A DNA stretch of 39,691 bases from an uncultured Lachnospiraceae bacterium (GCA_902793845.1 CADBFE010000006.1:1-39691); one strand, 5' to 3'. Counted from the first letter of the stretch, positions 1 to 8,903 are shown. The notes: generated by a model from the sequence alone, not told the origin. Numbers and translations are program-made.

Positions 1-395
1 ACCTTGAGATGTTTACATCCGATGTGGATAAAGAGAAATATCCGGATGTAGCCCAGGTAAAAAGATTTGAACCTGTGGAGTATGAGGACGCAGTTAAAAC
101 GAAAGAGCAGGCGGCTCCCGTAATTGAGGAACCTGAAAATAAAAACAGTGCCATTAACCCGGTGCTCCTTAAATTTCTTGATGCAGTCGGATACGAGCAG
201 CAGCTCGAATGCCTGACCGAAATCAGAGAAGACCTGACAGAAGAGATACTCATACCTATAGAACTGTCACTTGGCATGGAAGAGCAAAAGGGCAGTATAG
301 ACCAGCGGTACAGGGGTATTAAGAATTATATTTCTTTAAAGCAGAGATACGAAAAGGATACGAAAAGACAGCTAGATTATAAGGATTATGTTTAA
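1..395 (+). CDS. C-terminal part of an unknown protein (5' end outside window)
   Basis: The reading frame is open from the first bases (codons for L-E precede the first ATG at 9), so this is probably the end of a longer gene rather than a complete 128-residue protein. The visible part is charged, with an acidic, Lys/Glu-rich first 50 residues (probably disordered) and a helical-looking second half rich in Leu/Glu/Lys ending in a basic stretch (KRQLDYKDYV). I see no catalytic motif, signal peptide or membrane segment and do not recognise the family. Its stop codon overlaps the next gene's ATG by 8 bases, which suggests translational coupling with the GGDEF protein downstream. It could be a coiled-coil or scaffold protein, but no function can be assigned. 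Confidence 0.6.
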   Translation, partial: LEMFTSDVDKEKYPDVAQVKRFEPVEYEDAVKTKEQAAPVIEEPENKNSAINPVLLKFLDAVGYEQQLECLTEIREDLTEEILIPIELSLGMEEQKGSIDQRYRGIKNYISLKQRYEKDTKRQLDYKDYV

Positions 396-2286
396 CGGAT
401 ATAGAATTATAGGACTCTGTATTACCAAGATCGGTAATGAAGAGTATTACAATTTTATAAGAGTATTTAACGAAACAGCCGTAAAAAACGGATACAGACT
501 TTTTATTTATCAGATGTCTTCCGATATGCTCGGCGACAGTCTCGGATATGGCAGTGACAAGGGCGTATTTGAGATAATTCCTTTTGATATACTTGACGCA
601 CTCCTTGTCTGGGAGGAGAGCTTTAATGACAAGAAGATTGTCGACAAGATAATAGAATCTTCAAAGATGAATTCCGTCCCTGTCATAGTCTATGGCAGAC
701 AGATTCCGGGTACATATAATATCAGATTTGATGCGGCCAGAGGTTTTGAAAAACTGGTAAAGCACGTGATCGAATATCATAAGGCTACTGATACATGCTT
801 TATTTCGGGTTTCCGTGATAATGAAGTATCGGAACTCAGACTCGGTGTGTATAAAAGCGTGCTTGAAGAGAACGGTCTCCCCTACAAAGAGGAGAACGTA
901 TTTTACGGTGAGTTCTGGACAGTAGGAGCAAAATGGGCTGCCCAGAAAATACTTGAGAGGGAGAAACTGCCCCAGGCCATAATCTGTGCCAATGATATTA
1001 TGGCAATCGAAGTTACGGATGTCTTAAGGGAAAACGATATAAAGGTACCTGAGGATGTGATCGTCACCGGATATGACGGACTGACCTGTGCGTTCGGCTC
1101 CAGCCCCGCCATTACGACATGTATTGAAAATACAGAAGATATATCGAAATGTATCCTTGATATTATAGAGAGGCTCCTTAAGAATGAGGAAGTCGATGAG
1201 GTCAATCTGGCAACGGTTGATTTTAAGATAATGCAGTCATGCGGATGCAAATCAAATGAAAAACCGCTCAATCCGGCGAAGGTCATTTTGGATTATGAAA
1301 ATGCTCTCAGAATATACCAGATCGATGAGCGTGTGATCTATGAGATGAGCAAGCAGATATTCCTCTGCAGTGACGTGAACGATTTCAAACTGTTCTTATC
1401 CACATGCAAGCTGGGTGACACCATACTCATGTTTAACGAAATGTGTTTTGATGAGACGATAAATCCTACCGATTATCACAGAGCGACACAGTTTGACAAG
1501 AAACTTATCAATGTTTTTTCTACGAGCGGTGCTCTTGAAAATTATCCGAAAGAGTTTGAGATGAGCGGGATACTGCCTGAGGCAGACAGCATACTGGCAA
1601 AGGAGACTCCGGTTGTATTTTCCGCCCTTGATTTCTATGGGCAGTCAGCGGGCATAATGATTACATACGGAGAGGTGACCATGGTCAACTACCGCAAGAT
1701 CCAGCAGACGGCAACGCTGCTTAACAGTGCGCTCTGCAATTTCATGCTCCTTAACAATCTTAAATATACGACAAGGGGACTCAGGGAAGTATCGGAACAT
1801 GATTATCTGACAGGACTCCTTAACAGAACAGGACTTCATGCCCAGCTCCCCGTACTCATCGGAAACAACAGCGGTATGGACAAGTATGTGACACTGGTTT
1901 CCCTTGACCTTAACAATCTGAAGCTGATCAACGATAAAAACGGTCATGAGGATGGTGACAGGGCGATCAAGATCATCGCCGATGCCATGAGAGGTATACC
2001 GTTTGAGCATAAACTGTGCTGCAGGTACGGCGGAGACGAGATGATTGTGGTCATCATCTGCGATGACAGAGAGCCGGAGCGCAGGATCAGGCTGAGTATC
2101 AATGAATATCTGGACAAGATCAACGATGCCAGCAAGCGGGGCATTGCTGTATCGGCAAGTATCGGTACATATACGGACCACTGTCTGACATTTGATTTTG
2201 AAAAAGCTCTCGAGATCTCGGACAAGAAAATGTATGAAGATAAATTCGAGATGAAGAGACTCATGGAAAAAGAAAATAAGTCATGA
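388..2286 (+). CDS. LacI-type periplasmic-binding-like sensor fused to a GGDEF domain
   Basis: This 632-residue protein starts at ATG 388, overlapping the upstream stop. Residues about 5-290 match the fold of LacI/GalR sugar-binding domains, with typical phrases such as AIICANDIMAIEV and PEDVIVTGYDG, but the N-terminal helix-turn-helix is absent. A middle region (about 300-460) looks like a GAF/PAS-type linker. The C-terminal 170 residues are a GGDEF domain: HDYLTGLLNR opens it, and the active-site loop at residues 548-552 reads GGDEM instead of GGDEF. The upstream RxxD inhibitory site is not seen. No signal peptide or membrane helix is present, so it is probably a cytosolic ligand sensor that makes cyclic di-GMP. 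The domain assignment is strong. Catalytic activity is likely but unproven because the final Phe is replaced by Met. It is followed directly by a lipid kinase gene. Confidence 0.85.
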   Translation: MFNGYRIIGLCITKIGNEEYYNFIRVFNETAVKNGYRLFIYQMSSDMLGDSLGYGSDKGVFEIIPFDILDALLVWEESFNDKKIVDKIIESSKMNSVPVIVYGRQIPGTYNIRFDAARGFEKLVKHVIEYHKATDTCFISGFRDNEVSELRLGVYKSVLEENGLPYKEENVFYGEFWTVGAKWAAQKILEREKLPQAIICANDIMAIEVTDVLRENDIKVPEDVIVTGYDGLTCAFGSSPAITTCIENTEDISKCILDIIERLLKNEEVDEVNLATVDFKIMQSCGCKSNEKPLNPAKVILDYENALRIYQIDERVIYEMSKQIFLCSDVNDFKLFLSTCKLGDTILMFNEMCFDETINPTDYHRATQFDKKLINVFSTSGALENYPKEFEMSGILPEADSILAKETPVVFSALDFYGQSAGIMITYGEVTMVNYRKIQQTATLLNSALCNFMLLNNLKYTTRGLREVSEHDYLTGLLNRTGLHAQLPVLIGNNSGMDKYVTLVSLDLNNLKLINDKNGHEDGDRAIKIIADAMRGIPFEHKLCCRYGGDEMIVVIICDDREPERRIRLSINEYLDKINDASKRGIAVSASIGTYTDHCLTFDFEKALEISDKKMYEDKFEMKRLMEKENKS

Positions 2287-2298
2287 TTGGAGAATGAC

Positions 2299-3252
2299 AT
2301 GTTTTATGTAATTTACAACCCTTCCGCAAGATCGGGAAAGGGTGCGAAATTATGGGAAAAAGTAAAAAACATCCTCGACGAGGAGGGAAAGGACTACAGA
2401 GTATACAAAACGACGCCGGAGAGGGATGCTTCATATATAGTAAAGACACTCCTCATGTCTCGTCAGGATACAGAACTTAAGATCATGCTACTTGGCGGTG
2501 ACGGCACATTAAACGAGGCTATCCAGAGTATTACGGAAAATGATTTTAAGCGTATCATTCTCTACTATCTGCCCACCGGTTCATCAAACGATCTGGCCAA
2601 GGCAATCGGATATACCGATTCGTATGATGAGATGGTCAGGGGATACGTCAGAAGAGATACATTCAGAAACATGGATCTTGGAATCGTGCGCTACAATCAC
2701 GCGGAAAAGCCCGGGTATCTTAAGAGATATTTCGCTGTCAGCTGTGGCATAGGATATGATGCATCTGTATGCGAGGAAGCAAATAATTCAAAGATCAAAA
2801 AAATATTAAATAAAATAGGACTCGGAAAACTCTGTTATCTGGCTATCACTGTAAAGCAGCTTATCGGCACACCGAGGGTTCAGATGACGCTTAAACTTGA
2901 TGATAATGAAGAGTACATGATAGACAAAGCGTACTTTGCCGCGATCATGAATCACAGATATCAGGGAGGCGGACTGGCATTTTGTCCGGACGCAGTCGAT
3001 GATGACGGTATCCTCGATATATGTCATGCATCCGATATACCCAAGGCAAAGGTACTCTCGATACTGCCTACCCTGTATAAAGGTGAGCATGTAAACAAGC
3101 CCGGCATAAAAATAGACAGATTAAAATCGGTTTCGATAAAGAGCTCCCTGCCCCTCTGGGTACATACTGACGGAGAGGTCAGGACAAAGGCAGACGATAT
3201 CACTGTAGAGGTGCTGCCCGGCATACTTAAGTTTGCAACCTACAAGGACTAA
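2299..3252 (+). CDS. Diacylglycerol kinase family lipid kinase
   Basis: The 317-residue protein belongs to the DagK/YegS/BmrU catalytic family, which phosphorylates diacylglycerol or related lipids on the inner face of the membrane. It carries the N-terminal IYNPSARSGKG nucleotide loop, the GGDGTLNE signature at residues 66-73, and PTGSSNDLA (the PxGTxND-type loop). The C-terminal part ends with HTDGE, matching the family's (L/H)DGE motif. The frame also opens at TTG 2287, but GGAG at 2289-2292 lies 6 bases before ATG 2299, so I chose ATG 2299; MFYVIYNP is also the usual family N-terminus. The gene begins only 12 bases after the GGDEF gene stop, so the two are probably co-transcribed. A paralogue lies at 7982. 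The exact lipid substrate cannot be read from sequence. Confidence 0.88.
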   Translation: MFYVIYNPSARSGKGAKLWEKVKNILDEEGKDYRVYKTTPERDASYIVKTLLMSRQDTELKIMLLGGDGTLNEAIQSITENDFKRIILYYLPTGSSNDLAKAIGYTDSYDEMVRGYVRRDTFRNMDLGIVRYNHAEKPGYLKRYFAVSCGIGYDASVCEEANNSKIKKILNKIGLGKLCYLAITVKQLIGTPRVQMTLKLDDNEEYMIDKAYFAAIMNHRYQGGGLAFCPDAVDDDGILDICHASDIPKAKVLSILPTLYKGEHVNKPGIKIDRLKSVSIKSSLPLWVHTDGEVRTKADDITVEVLPGILKFATYKD

Positions 3253-3255
3253 ATA

Positions 3256-3284
3256 TTGTCAAGCGTGACAAAATATTGTATATT
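3256..3284 (+). promoter_or_regulatory. Predicted sigma-A promoter of glyA with a palindrome on the -35 box
   Basis: TTGTCA at 3256-3261 is separated by 17 bases from TATATT at 3279-3284 (TATTAT and TATAAA overlap it). The -35 box is the left half of an inverted repeat, TTGTCA-agcg-TGACAA (3256-3271), which could be an operator. Its place in the 46-base gap before glyA supports the call. Confidence 0.55.
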
Positions 3285-3316
3285 ATAAAAACTGAAAAAT
3301 GTTTAGGAGGAACGAC

Positions 3317-4558
3317 ATGTACTCACTTGATGAAGTAAAAAAAGTAGACCCTGAAATCGCTGATGCCATCGTATCAGAGCAGGAAAGACAGAACAGCCAC
3401 ATTGAGCTGATCGCCTCAGAAAACTGGGTGAGCAAAGCTGTAATGGCTGCAATGGGAAGCGTACTTACAAATAAATATGCGGAAGGATATCCCGGAAAGA
3501 GATATTACGGCGGATGTCAGTGCGTTGATGTAGTTGAGACACTGGCAATTGAGAGAGCAAAAGAACTTTTCGATTGTGAATATGCCAATGTACAGCCTCA
3601 TTCAGGAGCCCAGGCAAACCTTGCAGTGCAGTTTGCAGTATGCAAGCCGGGAGATACGATCCTCGGTATGAACCTGGCACACGGTGGTCACCTTACTCAC
3701 GGTTCACCGGCAAATATCTCAGGTGCATATTTCAATATCGTTCCTTACGGAGTCAATGATGACGGCTTTATAGATTATGACGCACTCGAAAAACTTGCAA
3801 TGGAGAGCAAACCCCGTATGATCATCGCTGGTGCTTCCGCTTATGCAAGAGCAATCGATTTTGCAAAGTTCAGAGAGATAGCTGACAAGTGTGGTGCAGT
3901 CCTTATGGTAGATATGGCTCATATCGCAGGACTTGTTGCAGCAGGTCTTCACCAGTCACCTCTTCCCTATGCGGATGTGGTCACAACAACCACTCATAAG
4001 ACACTGAGAGGACCAAGAGGCGGACTCATCCTCTGCAAGAGCGCTGAGAAGGCAAAAGAGTTTAACTTTAACAAGGCAATCTTCCCCGGTATCCAGGGCG
4101 GACCTCTGATGCACGTGATCGCAGGCAAGGCAGTATGCTTTAAGGAAGCACTTTCAGATGACTTTAAGAAGTATGCCAAGGGCATCGTTGATAATGCACA
4201 GGCTCTCTGCAAGGGACTTATGAGCAGAGGCGTGAGCATCGTATCCGGTGGTACAGACAATCACCTGATGCTCGTGGATCTTACTAAAGAAGGTCTCACA
4301 GGCAAGGAAGTTGAGAAGTGGCTTGATGAGGCTCATATCACAGCCAACAAGAATACAATCCCGAACGATCCTCAGTCACCTTTTGTAACAAGCGGTATCA
4401 GACTCGGTACACCTGCAGTTACATCAAGAGGTATGAACACAGAAGACATGGATAAGATCGCTGAGGCAATAGCACTCATTATTAAGGGCAAGGAAGAGAA
4501 AATTCAGGAGGCCCGCGCTATTGTTGACTCACTTACAGCAAAATATCCGTTAGATTAA
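3317..4558 (+). CDS. glyA: Serine hydroxymethyltransferase
   Basis: This PLP enzyme interconverts serine plus tetrahydrofolate with glycine plus 5,10-methylene-tetrahydrofolate, the main supply of one-carbon units for purines and thymidylate. The 413-residue chain has the standard N-terminus ([12 protein letters not shown]), the glycine-rich YPGKRYYGG segment and the PLP-binding [14 protein letters not shown] motif with the Schiff-base lysine at about residue 228. Length is normal for bacterial SHMT. The frame also has an ATG at 3299, but the Shine-Dalgarno AGGAGG (3305-3310) lies after it and 6 bases before ATG 3317, which fixes the start at 3317. It has its own promoter and is followed by a terminator, so it appears monocistronic. 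One-carbon output fits the purine genes found later in the window. Confidence 0.97.
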   Translation: MYSLDEVKKVDPEIADAIVSEQERQNSHIELIASENWVSKAVMAAMGSVLTNKYAEGYPGKRYYGGCQCVDVVETLAIERAKELFDCEYANVQPHSGAQANLAVQFAVCKPGDTILGMNLAHGGHLTHGSPANISGAYFNIVPYGVNDDGFIDYDALEKLAMESKPRMIIAGASAYARAIDFAKFREIADKCGAVLMVDMAHIAGLVAAGLHQSPLPYADVVTTTTHKTLRGPRGGLILCKSAEKAKEFNFNKAIFPGIQGGPLMHVIAGKAVCFKEALSDDFKKYAKGIVDNAQALCKGLMSRGVSIVSGGTDNHLMLVDLTKEGLTGKEVEKWLDEAHITANKNTIPNDPQSPFVTSGIRLGTPAVTSRGMNTEDMDKIAEAIALIIKGKEEKIQEARAIVDSLTAKYPLD

Positions 4559-4595
4559 TTCAAAAAGATTTTAAAGATATTTCATGAATCAATAC

Positions 4596-4650
4596 AAAAG
4601 CACGGTGCCTTTCCCGGATGAAGCATACTATGGGAGACACGGTGCTTTTG
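4596..4650 (+). terminator. Intrinsic terminator after glyA
   Basis: AAAAGCACGGTG (4596 onward) pairs with CACGGTGCTTTT, which ends near 4649, with one G-G mismatch. An inner TCCC/GGGA helix extends the stem, and the right arm ends in a short T run. It lies 38 bases after the glyA stop. Confidence 0.7.
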
Positions 4651-4676
4651 ATGTTCATAAATGATGTTATTTATAC
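4648..4676 (+). promoter_or_regulatory. Candidate promoter of the 2-oxoacid oxidoreductase operon
   Basis: TTGATG (4648-4653), a 17-base spacer and TTATAC (4671-4676) lie just after the glyA terminator and 28 bases before the next ATG. Both boxes are imperfect, and TTTATA or TATACA are alternative -10 readings. Confidence 0.4.
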
Positions 4677-4704
4677 AGTTTTATTTATAAAGTGAGGAAA
4701 AATC

Positions 4705-5277
4705 ATGAGTAACACAGTTGAGATCCGCTGGCACGGAAGAGGCGGACAGGGTGCAAAGACGGCGGCACTTTTGCTGGCCGATGTGGCTTTTAAGATGGAC
4801 AAGCATGTCCAGGGATTTCCCGAGTACGGTCCCGAGCGAATGGGAGCTCCCATTACTGCTTTCAACAGGATCAGCGATTCCCAGATAAGAGTTCACAGCA
4901 ACATTTACAATCCCGATTATGTAGTGGTAGTTGATGAGACACTGCTCCATACCGTTGATGTGACAAAGGGATTAAAGGATACGGGAGCCATCCTTATCAA
5001 TACGGAGAATACGGCTGACGACCTTATGCCATATTTAAACGGATACAAGGGTAAAGTATATACAATCAATGCCAGAGAGGTATGTATGAAAACCCTCGGT
5101 AAATATTTCCCTAACACACCGATGCTTGCAGCCATCGTAAAGATATCAGGCATCATTGAGCAGGAAGCATTCCTGAGGGAAATGGAAAATTCTCTTTCCC
5201 ATAAATTTGCCAAAAAGCCCGAAGTACTTGACGGTAACATGAAGGCGTTAAAGATGGCATTTAAGGAGGTACGATAA
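4705..5277 (+). CDS. porC: 2-oxoacid:ferredoxin oxidoreductase, gamma subunit
   Basis: The 190-residue protein is the gamma subunit of a four-subunit pyruvate (or other 2-oxoacid):ferredoxin oxidoreductase, which oxidatively decarboxylates a 2-oxoacid to acyl-CoA and reduces ferredoxin. The N-terminus has the family hallmark EIRWHGRGGQGAKTAA, followed by GFPEYGPERMGAPITAFNRIS and DYVVVVDETLL. It is the first gene of a compact gamma-delta-alpha-beta operon, the order known for Thermotoga-type POR. Its stop overlaps the delta-subunit ATG by one base. Pyruvate is the likely substrate, but a branched-chain (VOR) or other 2-oxoacid cannot be excluded from sequence alone. Confidence 0.9.
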   Translation: MSNTVEIRWHGRGGQGAKTAALLLADVAFKMDKHVQGFPEYGPERMGAPITAFNRISDSQIRVHSNIYNPDYVVVVDETLLHTVDVTKGLKDTGAILINTENTADDLMPYLNGYKGKVYTINAREVCMKTLGKYFPNTPMLAAIVKISGIIEQEAFLREMENSLSHKFAKKPEVLDGNMKALKMAFKEVR

Positions 5278-5579
5278 TGTCATTAAAAGCTAAAGATATC
5301 AATGATCAGACAAAATGGCAGGACCTGACGGAAGGTCTTAAGATATTTGAGCCCGCCACATCAAAACAGTTTGAGACAGGCGAGTGGAGAACCCAGACCC
5401 CTGAGTTTAACGAGAGCAAGTGCAAACAGTGTCTCCTCTGCGTACCGTACTGCCCCGACAGCTGCATACCTGTAGTCGAGGGTCAGCGCAGAAACTTTGA
5501 TCTGATGCACTGCAAGGGCTGTGGTATTTGTGAGAAGGCGTGTCCTTTCGGAGCAATCACCATGAGACCCGGTAAATAA
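5277..5579 (+). CDS. porD: 2-oxoacid:ferredoxin oxidoreductase, delta subunit (2x[4Fe-4S] ferredoxin)
   Basis: This is a 100-residue ferredoxin-like subunit with two complete CxxCxxCxxxCP motifs, at C49/C52/C55/C59 and C79/C82/C85/C89, plus an extra cysteine at 63. It passes electrons from the TPP site in the beta subunit to free ferredoxin. The N-terminal 40 residues with EWRTQTPEF are typical of the stand-alone POR delta subunit. AAGGAGG lies shortly before the ATG, which overlaps the gamma stop codon by one base, so translation is likely coupled. Confidence 0.92.
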   Translation: MSLKAKDINDQTKWQDLTEGLKIFEPATSKQFETGEWRTQTPEFNESKCKQCLLCVPYCPDSCIPVVEGQRRNFDLMHCKGCGICEKACPFGAITMRPGK

Positions 5580-5601
5580 AGGGTAGTAAGGAGAGACAGT
5601 T

Positions 5602-6783
5602 ATGAGTACAAAAAACAGAATGTCGGGAAATGAAGCTCTCGGCGAAGCTATCAGACAGATAAATCCGGATGTTATGCCGGCCTTTCCCATCACTCCGTCA
5701 ACAGAAGTACCCCAGTTTGTATCAAACATGATCGCAAACGGCCAGGTTGACACAGAGTTTATCCCTGTTGAGAGTGAGCACAGTGCCATGTCAGCAGCAA
5801 TGGGTTCGGAGGCAGCAGGTGCCAGGACGATCACAGCCACATCATCATGCGGACTTGCTCTTATGTGGGAGGTACTTTATGTTGCGGCATCCTCAAGACT
5901 CCCCCTCGCTATGTGCGTGGTAAACAGAGGACTCACGGGACCTCTTAATATCAATGCCGAGCATTCCGATTCGATGGGAGCAAGAGATTCCGGATGGCTC
6001 CAGATTTATGCAGAGAACAACCAGGAAGTATATGACAACATGCTCATGGCCTACAGAATAGCAGAGCATAAAGATGTCAGACTCCCCATCATGATATGCC
6101 AGGACGGTTTCATCACATCCCACGCAGTTGAAAATATCATGCTTGAAGATGATGAACCCATAAGAAAATTTGTAGGTACATACGAGCCTGAGCATTATCT
6201 GTTAAATGCAGATGAGCCGATGGCCATGGGACCTTATGCAAACTCGCCTTTCTGTATGGAAGCAAAGCGCGCACAGGTTCAGGGCATGATGAATGCAAAA
6301 CAGGTAATCCTCGATGTCGCAAAGGAATATGCAAAGATATCAGGCAGAGAGTATGGACTCTATGAGGGATACAGACTGGGCGATGCAGAGTATGTACTTG
6401 TATGTATAGGTTCTGCATGCGGTACGATCAAGGATGCCGTTGACAGGATGAGAGAAAGCGGCGTAAAGGCAGGACTCCTTAAAGTCAGAGTATTCAGACC
6501 TTTCCCCGGAGAGGAATTTGCAAAAGCTCTTGAAAATGCAAAAGCAGTAGCAGTGATGGACAGAGCGGAGAGCTACACCGGACACGGCGGACCTTTAGGA
6601 GCAGAACTGATGGCAGCCATGTACAGAAACAAGAACAAGGCAGAAGCCATAAATGTAATATACGGATTATCGGGCAGAGACCTGACTGTAGAGATGGTAT
6701 GCGGACTGTACGATCAGCTCGCCGACATCGCAGTTAACGGTACAAAGGGCCGTGAGTATCAGTATCTCGGTCTGCGTGAGTAG
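5602..6783 (+). CDS. porA: 2-oxoacid:ferredoxin oxidoreductase, alpha subunit
   Basis: This 393-residue protein is the alpha subunit, which carries the pyrimidine-binding domain of the TPP enzyme and domain II. Family features include MSGNEALGEAIRQINPDVMP, the AFPITPSTE segment, and VESEHSAMSAAMGSEAAGAR, which holds the conserved glutamate expected to activate the TPP aminopyrimidine. The C-terminal domain has the expected LKVRVFRPFP and VMDRAESYTGHGGPLG. Length is normal. It lies 22 bases after the delta gene, with an AAGGAG ribosome site, and is followed by the beta subunit. Confidence 0.92.
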   Translation: MSTKNRMSGNEALGEAIRQINPDVMPAFPITPSTEVPQFVSNMIANGQVDTEFIPVESEHSAMSAAMGSEAAGARTITATSSCGLALMWEVLYVAASSRLPLAMCVVNRGLTGPLNINAEHSDSMGARDSGWLQIYAENNQEVYDNMLMAYRIAEHKDVRLPIMICQDGFITSHAVENIMLEDDEPIRKFVGTYEPEHYLLNADEPMAMGPYANSPFCMEAKRAQVQGMMNAKQVILDVAKEYAKISGREYGLYEGYRLGDAEYVLVCIGSACGTIKDAVDRMRESGVKAGLLKVRVFRPFPGEEFAKALENAKAVAVMDRAESYTGHGGPLGAELMAAMYRNKNKAEAINVIYGLSGRDLTVEMVCGLYDQLADIAVNGTKGREYQYLGLRE

Positions 6784-6836
6784 TTCAGAAATCAGTTTAT
6801 TGTTTTCTTAAGTCAGAGAAAGAGGCATAGTCAATC

Positions 6837-7775
6837 ATGGAAAATACATTTAATTTTAAAGAAATACAGGGCCGCGAGGAGAGGCTGGCACCCGGTCACA
6901 GAATGTGTGCGGGATGTGGCGGTACCATCACAGTCAGAAATGTACTTAAGGCTCTCCACCCCGGTGACAAGGCTGTAGTCGGCAATGCAACAGGATGTCT
7001 TGAGGTTTCGACCTTCATGTATCCTTTTACGGCATACGAGGACAGCTATATCCACAACGCATTTGAAAATGCAGGTGCCACACTCTCAGGTGTTGAGACA
7101 GCATACAATGTCCTTAAGGCAAAGGGAAAAGTAAAGGAAGACTACAAGTTTATCACCTTCGGAGGAGACGGCGGTACGTATGATATCGGACTTCAGTCAC
7201 TCTCCGGAGCGATGGAGCGTGGTCATGATATGGTATATGTATGCTATGACAACGGTGCATACATGAATACAGGTACCCAGCGTTCATCGGCTACACCCAT
7301 GTACGCCGATACGACGACTACACCGGCAGGCAAGTGCTCGGCAGGTAAGCCCCAGTACAGAAAAGACCTGGCAGCTATCATGGCAGCTCACAATATCCCA
7401 TATGTTGGACAGACTACATTTATCGGAAATATGAAGGATCTCTATGTAAAGGCAGAGAAGGCTATTTACACTCCGGGTCCTGCATTCCTTAATGTAATGA
7501 GCCCCTGCCCCAGAGGATGGAGATATGATGCTCCCGATATCATGAACATCTGCAAACTGGCTGTTGAGACATGCTACTGGCCTTTATTTGAGGTCATCGA
7601 CGGCAGGTGGATCATTAACTACCAGCCCAAGAACAAGCTTCCTATCGAGGACTTCCTTAAGACGCAGGGCAGATTCAAGCATCTCTTTAAACCTGAGAAT
7701 GAGGAACTCATCGTACTCTTCCAGAAAGAACTCGACAGAAGATGGGAAGAACTCCTGACAAGATGTAATGCATAA
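6837..7775 (+). CDS. porB: 2-oxoacid:ferredoxin oxidoreductase, beta subunit (TPP-binding)
   Basis: The 312-residue beta subunit binds TPP pyrophosphate and one [4Fe-4S] cluster. Cluster cysteines include MCAGCGG (C24, C27) and further cysteines at NATGCLE and near GKCSAGK. The TPP/Mg motif starts GGDGGTYDIG (D111) and ends in YDNGAYMNTG, the usual GDG-x(~26)-N pattern. The C-terminal SPCPRGW segment is typical of PorB. It completes the operon. Two lipid-kinase genes flank the oxidoreductase region, but no functional link is evident. Confidence 0.92.
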   Translation: MENTFNFKEIQGREERLAPGHRMCAGCGGTITVRNVLKALHPGDKAVVGNATGCLEVSTFMYPFTAYEDSYIHNAFENAGATLSGVETAYNVLKAKGKVKEDYKFITFGGDGGTYDIGLQSLSGAMERGHDMVYVCYDNGAYMNTGTQRSSATPMYADTTTTPAGKCSAGKPQYRKDLAAIMAAHNIPYVGQTTFIGNMKDLYVKAEKAIYTPGPAFLNVMSPCPRGWRYDAPDIMNICKLAVETCYWPLFEVIDGRWIINYQPKNKLPIEDFLKTQGRFKHLFKPENEELIVLFQKELDRRWEELLTRCNA

Positions 7776-7795
7776 TTATTTTTGGAGGAACACAT

Positions 7796-7969
7796 ATGAT
7801 ACCACAGGATCCGGCAATGCTTGTCAGCTTTTTGAATCTGAAACTCAGGGATGATTATGACGATTTAAGTTCCCTTGCGGAGGGACTTGATATTGACCTG
7901 GGCGAGATAACCGAAAAACTTAAAAAAGCCGGTTACAAATATGATGAGACAAACAGGCAGTTCAGATGA
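7796..7969 (+). CDS. DUF4250 small protein
   Basis: This 57-residue ORF starts at ATG 7796, preceded by GGAGG at 7784-7788. It reads MIPQDPAMLVSFLNLKLRD at the start, continues with DLSSLAEGLDIDLGEITEKL, and ends in a GYKYDETNRQF-like tail. That is the layout of DUF4250, a family of about 55-65 residues in Firmicutes and other anaerobes. The fold looks like a small helical, possibly winged-helix-like, domain. It has no membrane segment or cysteines. The function of the family is unknown. It lies 20 bases after porB and 12 bases before the second lipid kinase. Confidence 0.82.
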   Translation: MIPQDPAMLVSFLNLKLRDDYDDLSSLAEGLDIDLGEITEKLKKAGYKYDETNRQFR

Positions 7970-7981
7970 AAGCGAGTTTTT

Positions 7982-8878
7982 ATGAAGAAATTTAAAAGGC
8001 TTTTATTCATAGTCAATCCTAATGCGGGATTAAAAAGAGAGACCCCGTTTGATGCCATATGCACTGTGTTTGAAGATCATGATTATGAAGTGATCGTATG
8101 CTTCACAAGGGCAGCAGGTGACGGTACCGTGATAGTCAGGGATCATGCAGGTGATGATATTGACCTCATCGTATGTATGGGCGGAGACGGTACGTTAAAT
8201 GAGACATTTGCCGGTGCATACGAAATAGGATGGCGGAAACCCATAGGATACATACCTGCAGGTACCACCAATGATTTCGCGTCCAGCATAGGCCTGCCGT
8301 CAGATCATGTGGAGGCTGCAAAGCACATTATGGAGCATGAGCCCCATGACCTGGACCTGGGTATGTTTAACGGACGCATGTTTGTCTATACTGCATGCTG
8401 CGGAATATTTACAAAGACTTCATATGAGACTCCACAGAAGATAAAGAATGTATTTGGACACCTTGCCTATGTACTTGAGGGAGTAAAGGATTTAACCCAG
8501 ATACATTCCATACACATGAAGATAGATACTGGCACGGAAAAACTCGAGGATAATTACCTCTTTGTAGCCATGTGCAACACGTACTCACTGGGCGGCGTGA
8601 TGACTCTTGATGAGAGTCAGGTATGCTTATCGGACGGAGAGTTTGAACTGTTTACCATAGCGATGCCAAGAGACCTGCTCCAGCTTAATACGATCATCAC
8701 AGCTCTTGCCAGTCAGAAATATGATGAGGCCAACGACCTGGTTCATTTCACAAAGGTAAAGAATGCGGAGATACTCTTTCCCCAGTTTGAGGACTGGTCT
8801 CTTGACGGAGAACGGGGAGAGGGCAGAGAGAAAAATAAATTCAGCGTGGTACACGATGCCGTGCGTCTAATTTACTGA
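7982..8878 (+). CDS. Diacylglycerol kinase family lipid kinase (second copy)
   Basis: This 298-residue member of the DagK/YegS family has FIVNPNAG near residue 9, MGGDGTLNE with the first Gly of GGDG at residue 67, and IPAGTTNDFASS as the nucleotide/catalytic loop. The C-terminal SLDGERGE carries the DGE motif. It is clearly diverged from the copy at 2299, so the two are paralogues rather than a recent duplication. It probably phosphorylates a membrane lipid, and undecaprenol or diacylglycerol are possible substrates. ATG 7982 follows the DUF4250 stop closely, so it is likely read from the upstream operon. Its TGA lies inside the -35 region of the next promoter. Confidence 0.87.
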   Translation: MKKFKRLLFIVNPNAGLKRETPFDAICTVFEDHDYEVIVCFTRAAGDGTVIVRDHAGDDIDLIVCMGGDGTLNETFAGAYEIGWRKPIGYIPAGTTNDFASSIGLPSDHVEAAKHIMEHEPHDLDLGMFNGRMFVYTACCGIFTKTSYETPQKIKNVFGHLAYVLEGVKDLTQIHSIHMKIDTGTEKLEDNYLFVAMCNTYSLGGVMTLDESQVCLSDGEFELFTIAMPRDLLQLNTIITALASQKYDEANDLVHFTKVKNAEILFPQFEDWSLDGERGEGREKNKFSVVHDAVRLIY

Positions 8879-8903
8879 CATAACGGATTTATAATGTTAT
8901 AAT
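8875..8903 (+). promoter_or_regulatory. Predicted sigma-A promoter of the beta-CASP nuclease gene
   Basis: CTGACA at 8875-8880, a 17-base spacer and a perfect TATAAT at 8898-8903 make this one of the best promoters in the window. The -10 sits in a palindrome, ATGTTA-TAAT-TAACAT. Confidence 0.7.

Noticed and set aside
1645..2300. Minus-strand ORFs opposite the GGDEF region
   Set aside because: They lie fully within a well-supported coding region and have no ribosome sites or recognisable motifs.
3299..3316. Start of glyA at ATG 3299
   Set aside because: The Shine-Dalgarno AGGAGG lies after this ATG and serves ATG 3317, which also gives the normal SHMT N-terminus.
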